Source: Dugong dugon
Taxonomy: Eukaryota; Chordata; Mammalia; Sirenia; Dugongidae
Length of the DNA stretch: 64,000 nucleotides
Direction: 5' to 3'
Assembly (NCBI GenBank): GCA_030035585.1
Contig: CM057471.1
Coordinates: 93,745,819-93,809,818, forward strand
A program made the position numbers and the translations under genes. The notes under the pieces were generated by a model that worked only from the letters and a program-made list of their open reading frames with translations, was not told where the DNA came from and ran no database searches. Below are positions 21,346 through 33,989 of this stretch, one piece after another. Position 1 is the first letter of the stretch. Each line of letters starts with the position of its first letter.

Positions 21346-22149
21346 TTATGGCTTTATCTAGATTTTAATTTGAATAATTATTTCCACAGTATAAAAAAAA
21401 TACATAAGCTACTGATTCTTGACCAAATCTTTTCTTTTCAGATGAGCCAATAGGTATCTGATTTCTTTTGAAAAACTGAAAGACCTGGCAACTCAGGTTC
21501 TCACTCTTAAAAAGTATCAATCTGCTGGTATACCTGCAGTTTGCCACAGTTGCTCCAGCAACTCAGTTTCAGTCCCTGTGAGAGACGGTCTATTTCTAGT
21601 TCATAATTACTTCCAGAATTGAGAACTTTGGTGTCCCAACCCAAAGGCTGGGAAGTATTTCAGCCTCCTCCTTGCCTTAGTGGACCCTGAACACCAATGT
21701 CTGTCCTCACAGACCCAAAATTATATTAAAGTCTGTGTTTGATCACTCCATCATCAGTAATAGCCGCTTCATGTTCTGTTTCTAGCGTCTGTTTTGTCTT
21801 TTAGTTTTTGATCTGTTGTCTTGTCTTCCAATGTGTCTGTTTTAAAAAATTTGTTTTGTTTCATTTTGGTTTTGATTGAATGTCATTTGGCACAAATAAT
21901 TATACATATAACTAATTAGATGCTAATTGAATCTGTTGAAAACTGCTTATTCTCACTGGTTCTCAGTAGCCTCTTTTGGAATTGAAAGACTTCACTGGGA
22001 AAAAAGCAATGTTATATACTGACCTCACTTCTCTGGGTTCCTTTTTCTGTTACATCTTGGCTCCAAAATTCATTACTGCATTGTTATCTGATGCCTTCAA
22101 ACAGATCCTTTAAAAATGTTTTATCCTTTATTTACACCTATTCTTAGTA
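21346..22149. other. Unannotated AT-rich intron-like stretch
   Basis: One 60-codon chance frame at 21365-21547. No repeat family or exon recognised. Confidence 0.4.
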
Positions 22150-22316
22150 TGGAGCCCTGGTGGCGCAGTGGTTAAGAACTCAGTTGCTAACCAAAAGATC
22201 GGCAGTTCAAATCCACCAGCTGCTCCTTGGAAACATTATGTGGCAGTTCTACTCTGTCCTGTAGAGTTGCTATGAGTCAGAATCAACTTGACGGCAATGG
22301 GATTTTCGGTTTGGTT
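22150..22316 (+). mobile_element. AfroSINE, near-complete
   Basis: From 'ggagccctggtggcgcagtg' through 'ctgctccttggaaacattat' and 'gctatgagtcagaatcaact' to 'tttcggtttggtt'. One of the best-preserved copies, useful as a reference for the short subtype. Confidence 0.95.
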
Positions 22317-22834
22317 ATTCTTAGTATGTGGGTTCGTCTGAATTACCTAGTCTACCCTTACTGGAAATGAAATTTGTTTTTTTTAATGTATTTTTTGGTT
22401 AGCTAAAATTCCTAATTTGAAAGATAATTTGTTTCTAAAGAGATTTCATAATGCTTATCTCTTATATTTTCTTAATCTTTACATACCTGAGAATATATTA
22501 TTGCTTTGATGTGAGCTACATCTTGGCTTGTTATATAATTCTGAGAGCTCAACTTTTCCCATTGAAATTCAGTAAAATTTTCTACTTTTTATCATGACAT
22601 TTACTTTTGCACAGGGGAAGACTGATTTCTGTGTAATGTTTCTTCTTTTGCAAGTAATCTGTTTGTTTGGCTTCTTCCCTGTGAGGATAAGATCATCTTG
22701 TTTATAAAATTGTTATCATTAAAATTAAAGTATTGCCAAGACAAGTTCAAGTTTGAGCAACATTAAATTAATTTTTCTGTGAACATAGTGAACTCAGAGC
22801 TGTAAACTAAGAATTTTTTATCCTAGAATTTTTT

Positions 22835-22845
22835 GGGGGGGGGGG
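22835..22845 (+). repeat. G11 homopolymer
   Basis: Eleven G in a row between T-runs, just before an old L1 3' end. Confidence 0.9.
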
Positions 22846-22849
22846 ATTT

Positions 22850-22985
22850 TTTTATAAACAGTTTTATTGACATATAAATTTCATATGCTAAAATTCACCC
22901 ACTGTAAGGGTGCAATTAAATGATTTTTAGTTTCAGAACATTTCCACAATCCCAAAAAGTTCCTTTGTGCTCATTTGCAGTTAAT
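22850..22985 (-). mobile_element. Ancient L1M 3'-end fragment
   Basis: Reverse-strand L1M landmark: 'gttttattgacatataaatt', 'ctaaaattcacccactgtaa' and 'ccacaatcccaaaaag'. Same region as 30165 and 44945. Confidence 0.65.
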
Positions 22986-22989
22986 CTCC

Positions 22990-23935
22990 GCTCCCACACC
23001 CAGCCGTAAACAAGCCTCAGTCAGGAATATTCTTGCCCGAGTCACAACCTTAACCTCAGACAAGTAGAACTATTGACCCTTTCCACTCATTTTATCAACA
23101 AGATTGTCATCGTCACCAAAAATGCCACTAGGTGTAGGTGTGGCTACCAGTCCAAATCAAGTGAGTCCCCTTCCACCATAACCGCTGCCCATCCTCTTGG
23201 TCTACCCTGCTTTGGCAGAACTCCTGTGCCTAGTGAGGTAAGTGGGGGATTGATTGGAGCAGCTCCAAGCAAGAATGCTTCAGACGCCCACTATTCTTAC
23301 CTGAAGTTCAGCTGTTTGTTAAGAATAAACATTCGGCAGATTTTGTATGCCTCTGGTCAATTTTGAGAATGCTGAAATGGTTGTTTTTGTCTATTTTGCA
23401 GGGCTTCGAACTAGTTTGAACTGCTGCTGAGAACTTGCGTTTCTAACAAGTTCCCAGGTGATGCTAATGCTGCTGGTTGTAAGAATTATCTCATGATCTT
23501 GTTAAAATGTAGATTCTGATTCAGTATATCTGGGGTGGAAATGCAAATTCTCAGTAGGTGTTTGAAGCTGAATGAACCAGTTTCAAGTCCTGATTTTATC
23601 CAGCTGTATAGTTGTTTTTTAGGGAGAGGATTTGCTGACTTCATCACTCAGCCATAGCTAGATGTCCCATCTTTTTATATATGTTTGATTTTATTTATTT
23701 ATTTATTTTGCTTAATTTATTCTGTTCTTTTTCTCAAGGGTATCAGTTGCTAACTGATTAGATCTTTGTGCTTTGTAATTTACTGCTATCTTTTTATATC
23801 TTATCATCGTCATCTCTGTTTTCTTCTGGAGCTTTTCTAGTTGGTCCTGGATTTCACTGATTCTGTTTTCTGCAATGCATCTTCTGCTCTGCACTGCCTT
23901 TGATATGGATTTTATTTAGCTATCGCAATATTTGT
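22990..23935. other. Intron-like stretch with a possible old hAT fragment
   Basis: A 97-codon frame (23073-23366) runs through a 'gag|gtaagt' donor-like site at about 23238, but no acceptor or domain supports an exon. Around 23425-23560, 'ttgcgtttctaacaagttcc', 'caggtgatgctaatgctgct' and 'cttgttaaaatgtagattct' resemble an old hAT-Charlie MER element. Confidence 0.4.
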
Positions 23936-24287
23936 TGTTGTTAGCTGCCATCAAGTCAGTCCCCAACTCATGACAACCCCATGCACAATGGAATAAAATT
24001 TTTCCTGCCTCTTCACTATCCCATGATCAGTTATAGATTGATCCATTGTAATCCACAGCATTTTCATTGACTAATTTTTGAAAGTAGATCTCCAGGCCTT
24101 TCTTCCTAGTCTGTCTAGGTTTAGAAGGTCTACTGAAACCTGTTCAGCATCATAGCACATTGCAAGACTCCACTGGCAGACAAGTGGTTGGCTGTGCATG
24201 AGGTACATTGGTCAGAAATCGAACCTGAGTCTCCTGCATGGAAGGCGAGAATTGTACCACTGAACCACCACTGCCCCCACTGCAATA
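23936..24287 (-). mobile_element. tRNA-Gly-headed AfroSINE, complete
   Basis: Best-preserved copy of this type. It has a reverse-strand tail at 23936-23990, body 'agtctgtctaggtttagaag', and a tRNA-Gly head at about 24200-24285 ('gaaatcgaacctgagtctcc', 'ccactgaaccaccac'). Confidence 0.9.
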
Positions 24288-24766
24288 TTATCTTCTTTAA
24301 ATTTGTTTCACATTCCTTATATCAGCCTTGTACCTCAATTAGTTCTATTTTTACCAAACTTTTTTCTTTAATTTTTTGAAGTATTGTTTCTCTGTATTAT
24401 TGAAAATATTGAGTGCTTTCTAAAATTTTGTTTGTTTCCTTAGTATTAATCAAAATATTTTTTCTCTGCATCTTTGGAAAGCTTTGCATAGCTTTCTTTG
24501 TTGATGCTGTAAAACATTTTCAAATGCTGCACATTAATCCCTTTAAAGATGCAATTATTTTCTGCTTGAATTTTTTGTTGGTACCATGTGTTTTCATTAA
24601 AGGAAGCATGCTGAGTCATTGAGCGTGTCTGGATTTTTGGTGGGGAGGACGGATTTTTTTTCATTGCCCCCTCCCACAAGTCTACCCTTAGAGTCCAGTG
24701 GGACATACTTTGTCCCACTAATACTACTCCCAGTGTCCTCCCAGAGTCCACTGGGACATATGTGTC
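24288..24766. other. Unannotated stretch
   Basis: AT-rich. A 69-codon hydrophobic frame (24413-24622, +) and a 110-codon frame (24446-24778, -) overlap; neither has a recognisable domain. Confidence 0.35.
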
Positions 24767-25247
24767 TGTCTTAGTCATCTAGTGCTGCCATAACAGAAAT
24801 ACCACAAGTGGATGGTTTTAATGAAGAGAAGTTTATTTCCTCACAGTCAAAGTAGGCTAAAAGTCCAAATTCAGGGTGTGAGCACCGGGGGAAGTCTTTC
24901 TCTCTCTGTTGGCCTTCTCATCAGTGTTCCCCTGGACTAGGAGCTTCTTGGCACAGGGACCCCTCTCCAAAGGATGCGCTCTGCTCCCGGCACTGCCCTC
25001 TGGATGGTATGAGGTCCCCCTGTCTCACTGCTCACTTCTGTCTTTTATATCTCAAGAGATTGCCTCAGGACACAATCCAGTCCTGTAGATCAGGTCCTGC
25101 CTTACCAACACAACTGCCACCCATCCTCCCTCATCAACATCATAGAGGCAGGTCTACAACATACAGAAAAATCACACAGTACCAGGAATCATGGCCTAGC
25201 CAAACTGATACACACATTTTTTGGGGGACATAATTCAAACCATGACA
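24767..25247 (-). mobile_element. Solo ERVL/MaLR-type LTR with 5-bp duplication
   Basis: Starts TGTCTTAGTCATCTAGTGCT and ends 'aaaccatgaca'. The 5-base duplication GTGTC lies on both sides (24762-24766, 25248-25252), as expected for ERVL-type integration. Related to 32931-33342. No internal viral sequence is present. Confidence 0.9.
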
Positions 25248-25252
25248 GTGTC

Positions 25253-26211
25253 CCAAATAAAAATTTTCAAAATTTCTGTTTTTATTACCAAAAATTCAGA
25301 CACCTCATACAATACCCTGTAAAAACAGTAATTTTTGGCATATGCCCATTTCTTCAGTTTCAAATGTTCATAAAAGCCCCCACATTGCAACAGCACGAAC
25401 TGTCAGTGGGAAAGCAGCTTCCCAATAAACCTGAGAGGTGAAAAATGTTGGTGGCAACAGTATATCCAATGGTCATGAAAAGGTTATATAATTTTTTTGA
25501 TTACTCAGCCTTGAAGAAGGAAGATTGATTCTGGTCTGATGTTTAACAACTGACAGGAAACACATATTCTATTTGAACTCTCTCACTGTTCACCAAGGTA
25601 CCCTCTGCATTCTCTTTCCAGACTATAAGCTGGAGGTCAAGAAGAGGCACAAGTCCTTACCATTTAAGTTTTTAATGCCTGAAAGCCATTTATCCAGTTC
25701 ACCACTAGTTTATTCCTATTGCCTGATTTTCTAACTATGAGCTAGTATATTTATTATGGAAAACTTTGAATCAGCATGTAGCTCTTGCTTTGTTAGAAGC
25801 AGAGGATAGAGAACTCCAGTCTCCAAAGTGGATTGCTTCCTTTTTCTGCCCTTGCCTACCGAAGATTGACATCACAGGTTGCAACACACTATTGCTGGGC
25901 CCTTAAGCTCTGGATCGAGTTCAATTACTGGGAGTTACAGGCTCCAAAGTCAGTCTAGCAATGAAGCACTGAAGTTGATGTGAAGAATTCTCAGAAGGAA
26001 GATTCCCCCAGGAATAAGTTCTCTGATACAGTGGTAAATCTGGATGGTTGTGTCACTCTGTTTCAGAGACCCACAGATGAGCTCACTGGTGATCATTTCT
26101 CAGTCTGACCATTGCAGTTGGCAGCAATTCCTCACAATGGTTAAAGACATCATTGATATCACTGATTTATATCCTTACTTCCCAGTGCTGTTGTGATTTT
26201 AAAGAGTGAGA
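25253..26211. other. Unannotated intron-like stretch
   Basis: No open frame of 60 codons or more and no repeat family recognised. Confidence 0.4.
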
Positions 26212-26417
26212 AGAAGCTATGATGGAACATTGGTTAATTACTCAGCTGCTAACCCAAAGGTCAGCAGTTTGGACCCACCAGCTGCTCTGTGGGAGAAAGA
26301 TGTGGCAATCTGCTTGCATAAAGATTACAGCCATGGAAACAATATGGGGAAGTTCTACTCTGTCATATAGCGTCACTATGAGTCAAAATTGACTCCACAG
26401 CAAGGGGTTTGGTTTAC
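26212..26417 (+). mobile_element. AfroSINE
   Basis: 'actcagctgctaacccaaag', 'gggagaaagatgtggcaatc', 'gtcactatgagtcaaaattg' and the tail 'ggggtttggttta'. Confidence 0.88.
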
Positions 26418-27284
26418 GGTTGCCACACATTCAAGATATTCAAATATTGGCTAAGCTGATGAAATTTTTTCCTGTTCAGAGGGAAACTTTTTTTTATTTC
26501 CATGACCCTTAAAATTTTTATCATAAATCGCAGAAAAAAATATATTTTCTGTTCTCATTTATATACAAAGAAATATCTTGTAAGTCTGTGTGCTAGAGTA
26601 GTGAATATCAGATTTCAATGTGCATAAGAATCACCTAGGGGTTCAGTACTGCTGATCAGAGTGGTAAGGTGCTAGAGGAGCCAGTGATTTCTGCTGTGTC
26701 CGTGGTTTGGAGCCCTAATTACTCCTATTTTGACTACCATTGAGGAAGACTAAGGCTGGGGAAATTCTGCAACATTACCGTTTCCACACCCACCAATGGC
26801 CTAGTATTCTGTGACCCCTGTCCCCAAAACAGAGACTGTAACCAAGCTATTGCTCTGTCAATAATTGTGTGCCATTTCATGTTTGAATACCCATGGACTT
26901 TTTATCTGGGAGGAGACTGTTAGATTAAGGAGGTGGCAACCACAGATAAGCCTCATCATTTTCATGACACCAAGCATAAACTATTTAAAAAAAAAAAAAA
27001 GGAGCTTCTAAGAGTTTGAAGTAGAGTTTGTTGCATAGTAGGTAATGCCCAAAAAATTCTCACAGACAGTCCTTTGGGACCTTGGAGAGAGCAAGAAGTC
27101 TCAAAACTCCACAAGGGGATTTCTAAAAGGAACATTTTCTTTCAAGCATGAAAATAGCCAAGCATATGTTTGGAACCATAGGAAAACGCCGTGGCGTAAG
27201 GTTAGCAACGTTGGCTCTGCTCTGGAAGAGCTGAGTTGTTGGCTCTTCAGCACGCAATAAAAATAAATGCACCTATTAATTTGG
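26418..27284. other. Unannotated intron-like stretch
   Basis: 26605-26720 ('gtgcataagaatcacctagg') hints at an old MER element. A16 at about 26985. The 71-codon frame at 27045-27260 is not splice-flanked. Confidence 0.35.
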
Positions 27285-27286
27285 AG

Positions 27287-27490
27287 GAGTCCTTGGGTGG
27301 TGCAAACGGTTAATGTGCTCAGCTGCTAACAAAAAAGGTTGGTGGTTAGAGTCCACCCAGAGGTGACCCTATGGATCACAACGATCTGATCCACAAGTGA
27401 TCATGGAGATGGCACAGGACCTGGCAGCATTTCATTCCATTGTGCATGGGGTCGGCGTGACTACAAGTCAGCTAAGAACAACAACAGACA
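27287..27490 (+). mobile_element. Chimeric AfroSINE head plus RTE tail
   Basis: The head is AfroSINE ('gagtccttgggtggtgcaaa', 'gttagagtccacccagaggt'). From about 27400 it changes to the longer RTE 3' end ('gagatggcacaggacctggc', 'agcatttcattccattgtgc'), closing in (aac)n. The crossover falls upstream of where ordinary AfroSINEs share sequence with RTE. Confidence 0.8.
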
Positions 27491-28154
27491 CAACAATTTG
27501 TTGCTAGCTTAACTTACATCCATCCACCTGTCTCTCTTTCTGTCTTTCTTCCTAACTTCCCACTGTTCCTCCCTGCCTCTCTTCGTTTACTCCTAACCAT
27601 TCCTTCCTTTGCAATCACTTCATATATATAAATCCTCCATGCCTTTTCCACTACTCCCTACTGAATTTCCAGCCTCCTAATTCCACTTGATCCCAAACTA
27701 TTCTTACACCTAGCATGAGCCTACCTGTTATTGTCCTGCCACCTCTTGCCTTTATTCTTCTTTCCCAACATTCTCCGTTGTCCTGTTTTCTGTCTATTAA
27801 ATTATGTCCCTCTATTACAGGAAATCTCACTTTCAGACCAACCTAGCAAGAATATTTTTCAAGATTAACTTTTAATACAAATATTTCCAACTCTTAACTC
27901 CCTACTCCAACTCAATCAATTTTTATGATTATTATCTTTTTTATTACATACTTACCATCTTACTTGTTCATTTGGCATCCAGGGACTATGTCCTTTTTTA
28001 AGGTTGCTATCAGGCTTAGTCCATAACCAACAATTCCCAAAACAGCATTTTGCTGCAATAAAAATAGGAATATCAATTAATATAATGGACTGGAGTATCA
28101 GCCCAGGGAATTATATGTATGCAAAATTGTGTGTGTATGTGTATTGTAAAGAGA

Positions 28155-28500
28155 TTGCTGTTGTTAGCTGCTGTGAAGTCAGCCTCTGACTCATAGAGAC
28201 CCCATGCACAATGGAACAAAAGTCTGCCCAGTCTTGCCCTATCCCCATGATTGGTTGAGGATTGGACCATTGTGATCCATCAGGCTTTCAGTGACTGATT
28301 TCAGAAGTAGTCCATCAGGTCTTTCTTCCTAGCTCTTCTTAGTCTGGAAGCTCCACTGAAGTCTGTTCAACATCATAGCAACATGCGAGTCTGCACAGAC
28401 AGAAGGGTTGTGCCTGCACATGAGGAGCATTGACTGGGAACTGAATTCACGTCTCCTGCATGGACGGCAAGAATTCTACCTCTGAATCACCACTGCCTCC
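28155..28500 (-). mobile_element. tRNA-Gly-headed AfroSINE, complete
   Basis: Reverse tail 'gttgttagctgctgtgaagt' and body 'gtctggaagctccactgaag'. The head ends 'cgtctcctgcatggacggca' and 'gaatcaccactgcc'. Confidence 0.9.
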
Positions 28501-30164
28501 CTTAAAGAGGGAAGTATTATTGAATATAAGATATTATAGAAAGAGAATAACATTTTTGTAAAATTATTAAGGTGTATCCCTAACCGTATCATGTTCAAAA
28601 TCAATCCATATGGAATAAAGAATTCAATATAAAAACTTACTCAAAGTCTAGTAAAACATGGCAAAGAATAGAGCAATTGTTCAATATATGGAAGAATGAT
28701 AACTTTTTATTGTTGAAGAAATAAAAGCAACTGTAAAAGAATGAATTATAGCTTCAAGAATATACATATTTAAAACTTCTATACCACAGAAACCCCAAAG
28801 GGGTTGATATATGTATATATATGAATGATATAAATGTTATAAAAATGATATATAAATAAGAATGATTTTTTTAAATGTATATTTAAAACAATCATTTGTA
28901 TTTATAAAGAAGACATCCAAACTCCAAAAGATAAATGAAAAAAGGATAGGAATTTATTTCACTTAGACTGTATGCTCTGTGAGGACAGGGACATTTCCTT
29001 GTAATTCACACATTATTAATAAATATTGAATGAACAAATCAGTAAAGGTGGGACAAATAGAAAGCAAACTTTAGAAAGCTCGTCACTGCAAGAATAAATA
29101 TGTGAAATAAAAAATTCTGACCAACTGAAACAGTTTTTAAAATTATACCATACATTACCAGCAAGGTTGTAGTAGAATTTGTACACATTCCTGGTAGTGG
29201 CTCTATAAATTGGTTTATACCTTTTGGTAGGTAATATGATAATTTGCAGCAAAAACTAATCATTTCCCTTGCAAGAATTCACTCTAATAAAGTAACCAAC
29301 ATTAACTATATGTGCATATTAAATAGATGTAAATATTTAATATTTACATATTCAATATGTATATTTCCATAATAAAGATGATCAATCAACTTTATCTATA
29401 ATATTCAGTATTAGAGGAATGATTATGTATGTTTTCACTTCATACAAGGGTACATTATAAACCATGAAAGCAATATTAATTCTAAAGACTCATGGAGACA
29501 GTTTCTTAAGTAAAAACAGAATGCAAATTATTATTATACTATGATTGCAGCTATAAAAAATTTCTATAAGCACATGGAAGACAATATGCATACATGCAAA
29601 AATAAAAGCAGTTTTATGAGAGTGGTGGTCTTATGGTCTTACTATTATTATTTTTATTTTTTGTAATATTATGGCTTTAATTGAAATGTACAAAGTAATA
29701 TCTCTACTATATATTATATAAATATACATATACATCTATATACATACATATATGTATATGTAACTTACATTCTCATGAGTCCAGTAAAGCTGTTGGTCTC
29801 CCAGGGAAAATGTAATAATTACTTATTAACTGACAGACTCACCACTAACAGCATTGATGCACTCCTAATTATTATTTATAAGGAAGTGGGAACTGCAGTT
29901 TCAATTAAGGGGGAGGGGAAGGCTTAGAAAAAATGTTTTGAAAGCATTGTCTATTCTACCTTATTTTTAAAGCCTGGGGTAGGTATTGTTTCCTATTTAT
30001 TGGAGATCTAGGCTCAGGGGCTTTCCAGATAGTGTTTGCATCAACAACAGATGGGACCATTTTTAAGTGGACTGACTGTTGATAACCATTAGGAGATAAT
30101 TTGTAACAATGACAGCATAACTGTACTTGTCTTAGTGTCTTGGATTCACAGGTGGCTTGATAAG
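28501..30164. other. AT-rich intron-like stretch
   Basis: Very AT-rich with many ATATAT words (28805-28870, 29695-29765). 28955-29042 ('atgctctgtgaggacaggga', 'attgaatgaacaaatc') is an L2 3'-end fragment on the + strand. The two overlapping 74-78-codon minus-strand frames at 29016-29263 show no domain. Confidence 0.45.
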
Positions 30165-30825
30165 AGGTTTATTGAGATATAATTCACATACCATAAAATT
30201 CACCATTTTAACGTGTACAATTTAGTGGTTTTTAGGATATTCACAAAGTTTTGCAATCATTACCATTGTATAATTTTAGAACACTTTCATTGCCCCAGAA
30301 AGAAACCCATACCCACTAGCAGTCACTCCCCATTTCCCTCGAACTCCGCCCATCACCTCTCAACCACGAATCTACTTTCTGTCTCTATGGAATTGCCTAT
30401 TTGGGACATTTTATATAAATTGAATCATACAATATGCGGCCTTTTGTGTCTGGCTTCTTTCACTAAGCAGAATTTCTTCAAGGTTCATCCATGTTCCGGC
30501 ATATATCTGCACTTCCTTCCTTTTTATGGCTGAATAATATTCTATTGTATGGATATATACCACATTTTGTTTATCCATTCTTCAGCTGATGGATATTTGG
30601 GTTCTTTCCACCTTTTGGCTATTGTGAATAATGCTTATATGAATATTCACGTATAAGTTTTTATGTGAACATATATTTTCTGTGCTACTGGGTATATACC
30701 TAGGAGTGGAATTGTTGGGTCATATGACGGCAATTTTTTTTTTTTTTATGGCAACTCTTGTTTAACAATTTGAGAAACCATTAAACTATTTTACAAAGTG
30801 GTTGCACCACTTTACAGTCCCATTA
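30165..30825 (-). mobile_element. Ancient L1M fragment
   Basis: Reverse L1M 3' region and end of ORF2: 'ttattgagatataattcaca', 'tggctgaataatattctatt', 'tgtttatccattcttcagct' and 'aattgttgggtcatatgac'. The 106-codon + frame at 30213-30533 is an antisense shadow. Confidence 0.85.
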
Positions 30826-31032
30826 TAGGTGGCTTTTGCTTCTTTCTTTTTTTTTTACTTTTTCTTTTATGTGAGCATGTATTACTTTCATAATTAGAAG
30901 AAAAGAAAAGGAGTTATTTGAAGAATCTGTGGGCCACAGGCCTGTTGCAATAGGGTTTTAATACACTTGGGAACCATCTTTGTCTGTAAACTGAACAAAG
31001 ACCCTGTCTCACATGTTATACATAGAAGCTAT

Positions 31033-31241
31033 AGGAATCCCTGGTGGTCCAAATGGTTAAGCGCTCAACTACTAACTGAAAAGTTGATGGTTCATACCCA
31101 CCTAGAGATACCCTAGAAAAAAGGCCTGGTGATGTGCTTCCAAAAGGTCACAGCCTTGCAAACCCTATGGAGAACAGTTCTACTATGAAACTCACTGGGT
31201 CGTCATGAGTTGGAATTAACTCAACAGCAACAGATTTGGTT
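31033..31241 (+). mobile_element. AfroSINE (long subtype)
   Basis: 'ggaatccctggtggtccaaa', 'aaaggcctggtgatgtgctt', 'cacagccttgcaaaccctat' and 'gtcatgagttggaattaact'. Confidence 0.9.
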
Positions 31242-31835
31242 TCAGTTTATTGTGATCAAAGAGGAACAAATCATTTGTTGGGGGAAAGAGTTTGCTCCTA
31301 ATTGGCCAAAATGGTAAACCTGTTTGGGAAGAGGTAGGGACTAAATGTTCTTCATGGGGTTTCTCTATGTAAGCTGTAGATTTCCTATCCTGTATGTTCT
31401 CTGTTACACACACTTTCTGTGAAAGTACAGTAAAACCACCTCTGTGATTAGTTGAGTAAGAGTAGAGAGGAGGGAAAGAAGGGATGAGAAAAGCCTGTGT
31501 GTGTTGGAAAGGTCCACTTCAGGATATTTGGAATATATGTCTATATTTATACATATATCCACTTGTATGTCTATCTCTATACCTATATCTATGCATATAT
31601 CTGTTAAAGTTGGCTATCATAATTTTGACTAGTACAGCATCCTAAAGTGATTTGCTTTAATAAATAGATAAAGATGATCTACATGTAAAAATATTTCTGA
31701 GTTGCAGAGGGGAAACTCAGAACAATATATCTCCCTCTGGACCACTTTCACTTCCCTCCCACCCCCTCACCTCACCTCCCAATTTTGTTTATGCAATTTA
31801 GGTGAAGAATGTGATATTTGCTAGAGGTAAGTAAG
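31242..31835. other. Unannotated stretch
   Basis: No exon or repeat family recognised; 31540-31605 is a degenerate tatct/tatac simple repeat. Confidence 0.4.
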
Positions 31836-32030
31836 CAGTCATTGTGGCCCAATGGTTACTAAAACTGCTAACTGAAAGTTTGGTGGCTTGAATCCACCAG
31901 CCGCTTCATGGGATAAAAGACCTAGCAATCTGTTCCCATAAAGATTACAGCCTAGGAAACCCTATGGGGGCAACTCTCTTCAGTCACATTGGGTCCCTAC
32001 AAGTCAGAATCGATTGAAGGCACCCACCAC
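31836..32030 (+). mobile_element. AfroSINE, diverged
   Basis: 'aaaactgctaactgaaagtt', 'ttgaatccaccagccgcttc', 'gcctaggaaaccctatgggg' and 'ctacaagtcagaatcgattg'. Confidence 0.8.
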
Positions 32031-32930
32031 CAATAAAAGAGGTAAGTATTGGTTTATTGTCTGTCACTTTTACTATGGAGCTCAATTTATGAGTCTTTAA
32101 GGGCAGGTGAGTGAGGCATTTGTTGTGGGTACAAATAACCAGGCAACAAAAAACCCAATGATCAAGATAAATAATATTTTAATGCGATATTTAAAAAAAT
32201 TTAAAAAATCAAATTGATTTTGAAGAAATTGATGATGAACAAAATATCAAAATTATCAATAAAGACAGGTACAGGAACAGGGTTGTGAAGAGCCATATTA
32301 GAGCCAGAGGCAAAGGGGAAAAAAAAGTCAATAATGCTGATCCCATCTTTGTTGAAAGTTTTGGCGTTTTGTTCATCATGGATTTTTGTCCACATTAATT
32401 TTGATTTTAGAAATATCACACTATTATTTGTTTTGATTACAGAGATTTTTGACATCCCCTTAAATTTTACACTCCAAATGGAGGGCCTCACTTGCCTCAC
32501 TCTAGTCCCAGCCCTGACTTTGACTTAGAGTTCTTTAGGCAGAAGGACTAGAAAGCTGAGCAGCATTTTATTTGTGAAGAAACTGAGTCATGGGTTAGAT
32601 AATTTGATGTAGTTATGCAGTGACTAATTGGAAATCAGAAAAGTTACTCTTCACTCCCATTCTTTTATCAAATCAGAAAGTGATACTCCTGTGTTATATA
32701 TTTACAAAGGTTTGACCTCTTTAGCTTAATTCCCACTTCACATGGAACAAAAATGAACTATTCTAAGTTTTTCAACATTGTCCTTTCTAACATTTTAACA
32801 CTTATTAATAAGGTGGGCATCCTCATTCCTTTCAGAATTTTTCTGGACAGGAGAAACCTCTATTTTAAAGCCAGGTAGGGAACTGATATTCCATTGGAGT
32901 GGAATTTTCTGCATAATTCTTCATTCCTTG
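32031..32930. other. Unannotated AT-rich stretch
   Basis: The 99-codon minus-strand and 64-codon plus-strand frames overlap at 32201-32528 and have no domain. No repeat named. Confidence 0.35.
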
Positions 32931-33342
32931 TGTCTTAGTTATCTAGTGCTGCTATAACACAAATACTACAAGTGGATAGCTTTAACAAACAGAAGTTTAT
33001 TTTCTCACAGTTTAGGAGGCTAGCAGTCGAAATTCAGGATGCTGGCTCTAGGAAAAGGTTTTCTTTCTCTGTCAGCTCTAGAGAAAGGTCCTTGTCTCTT
33101 CTAAGCTTCTGCTCCTGGGCAATCTTCTATGGTTTGGCATCTCTGCCTCTCCCCACCTTCTCTCTCTTGCTTGTTTTATCTCTTTTATATCGCAAGAGAT
33201 ATTGACTTAAGACACACTCTACTCTAATCCTGTCTTGCTGACATAACAAAGAAAATCCATTCCCAAATGGGATTATAACCTCAGTCACAGAGGTTAAAAT
33301 TTACAACACATATTTCTGGGGGACACAATTCAACCCATATCA
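32931..33342 (-). mobile_element. Solo ERVL/MaLR-type LTR with 5-bp duplication
   Basis: Starts TGTCTTAGTTATCTAGTGCT and ends 'aacccatatca'. The duplication CCTTG is present at 32926-32930 and 33343-33347. Same family and orientation as 24767-25247 but about 70 bases shorter. Confidence 0.92.
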
Positions 33343-33347
33343 CCTTG

Positions 33348-33989
33348 CAAAGAGATTAGGGACAAAAAAATCTCCCTCTTTTTTACCAACTTCTTAGAAC
33401 TTCTCAGTTAGAAAGTGAGTAAGATAGTCAGAAGAGCTAAAGGCTTATGAAAATTTCCATGTGTTGAAAAGTTTGCCAAAGCCATTGGAAGGACAGCACA
33501 TTCTGGAGCTATTATTGGCACAGCAAATAGTGAGTGACATTCAGCATTTATGCTGTTTGCTCTCTGATACTGCTGGAATGAGTTTGCGTCACATGCAGAG
33601 CTACTGAGAGCTGACTCTTTCTGGGCTGGCCAATAACTATTTGTTTTTCTTGGATTGTTATCACAGTGAAGTGAAATCTTCATTACTGTAGCTCAGATCA
33701 ATGGGGAAGAAATGAATCTACAAATTGAGAAGTGACCATTATTTTGACCCAGGATTTCCCAAAGTTATCTGACGAGAATAGCTATAAAAATGGTTCCATG
33801 GGGAAATAAATTGGGAAACACTGCATTCTAAATGCCAGTCTTGGAGATGGATGTGCTCATTAGTGTATGAAAACCTCTTAGAAATCCTGCAAGGGAAAAC
33901 AAAAACCTGTGTGAGTTTGGTTTAACCCAGTTTTCCCCAAATTTTATTATGAAGTCTGTTACTATTTCTTTGAAAAAAAAGTCACCCCG
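33348..33989. other. Unannotated stretch
   Basis: A 91-codon minus-strand frame (33408-33683) has no start context or domain. No repeat named. Confidence 0.35.

Noticed and set aside
22990..23366. 97-codon frame crossing a strong 'gag|gtaagt' donor
   Set aside because: No acceptor in phase and no recognisable domain; an isolated donor-like site is expected by chance.
24767..33342. A provirus bounded by the two similar LTRs
   Set aside because: Each LTR has its own different 5-base duplication, and the DNA between shows no gag, pol or env-like frames.
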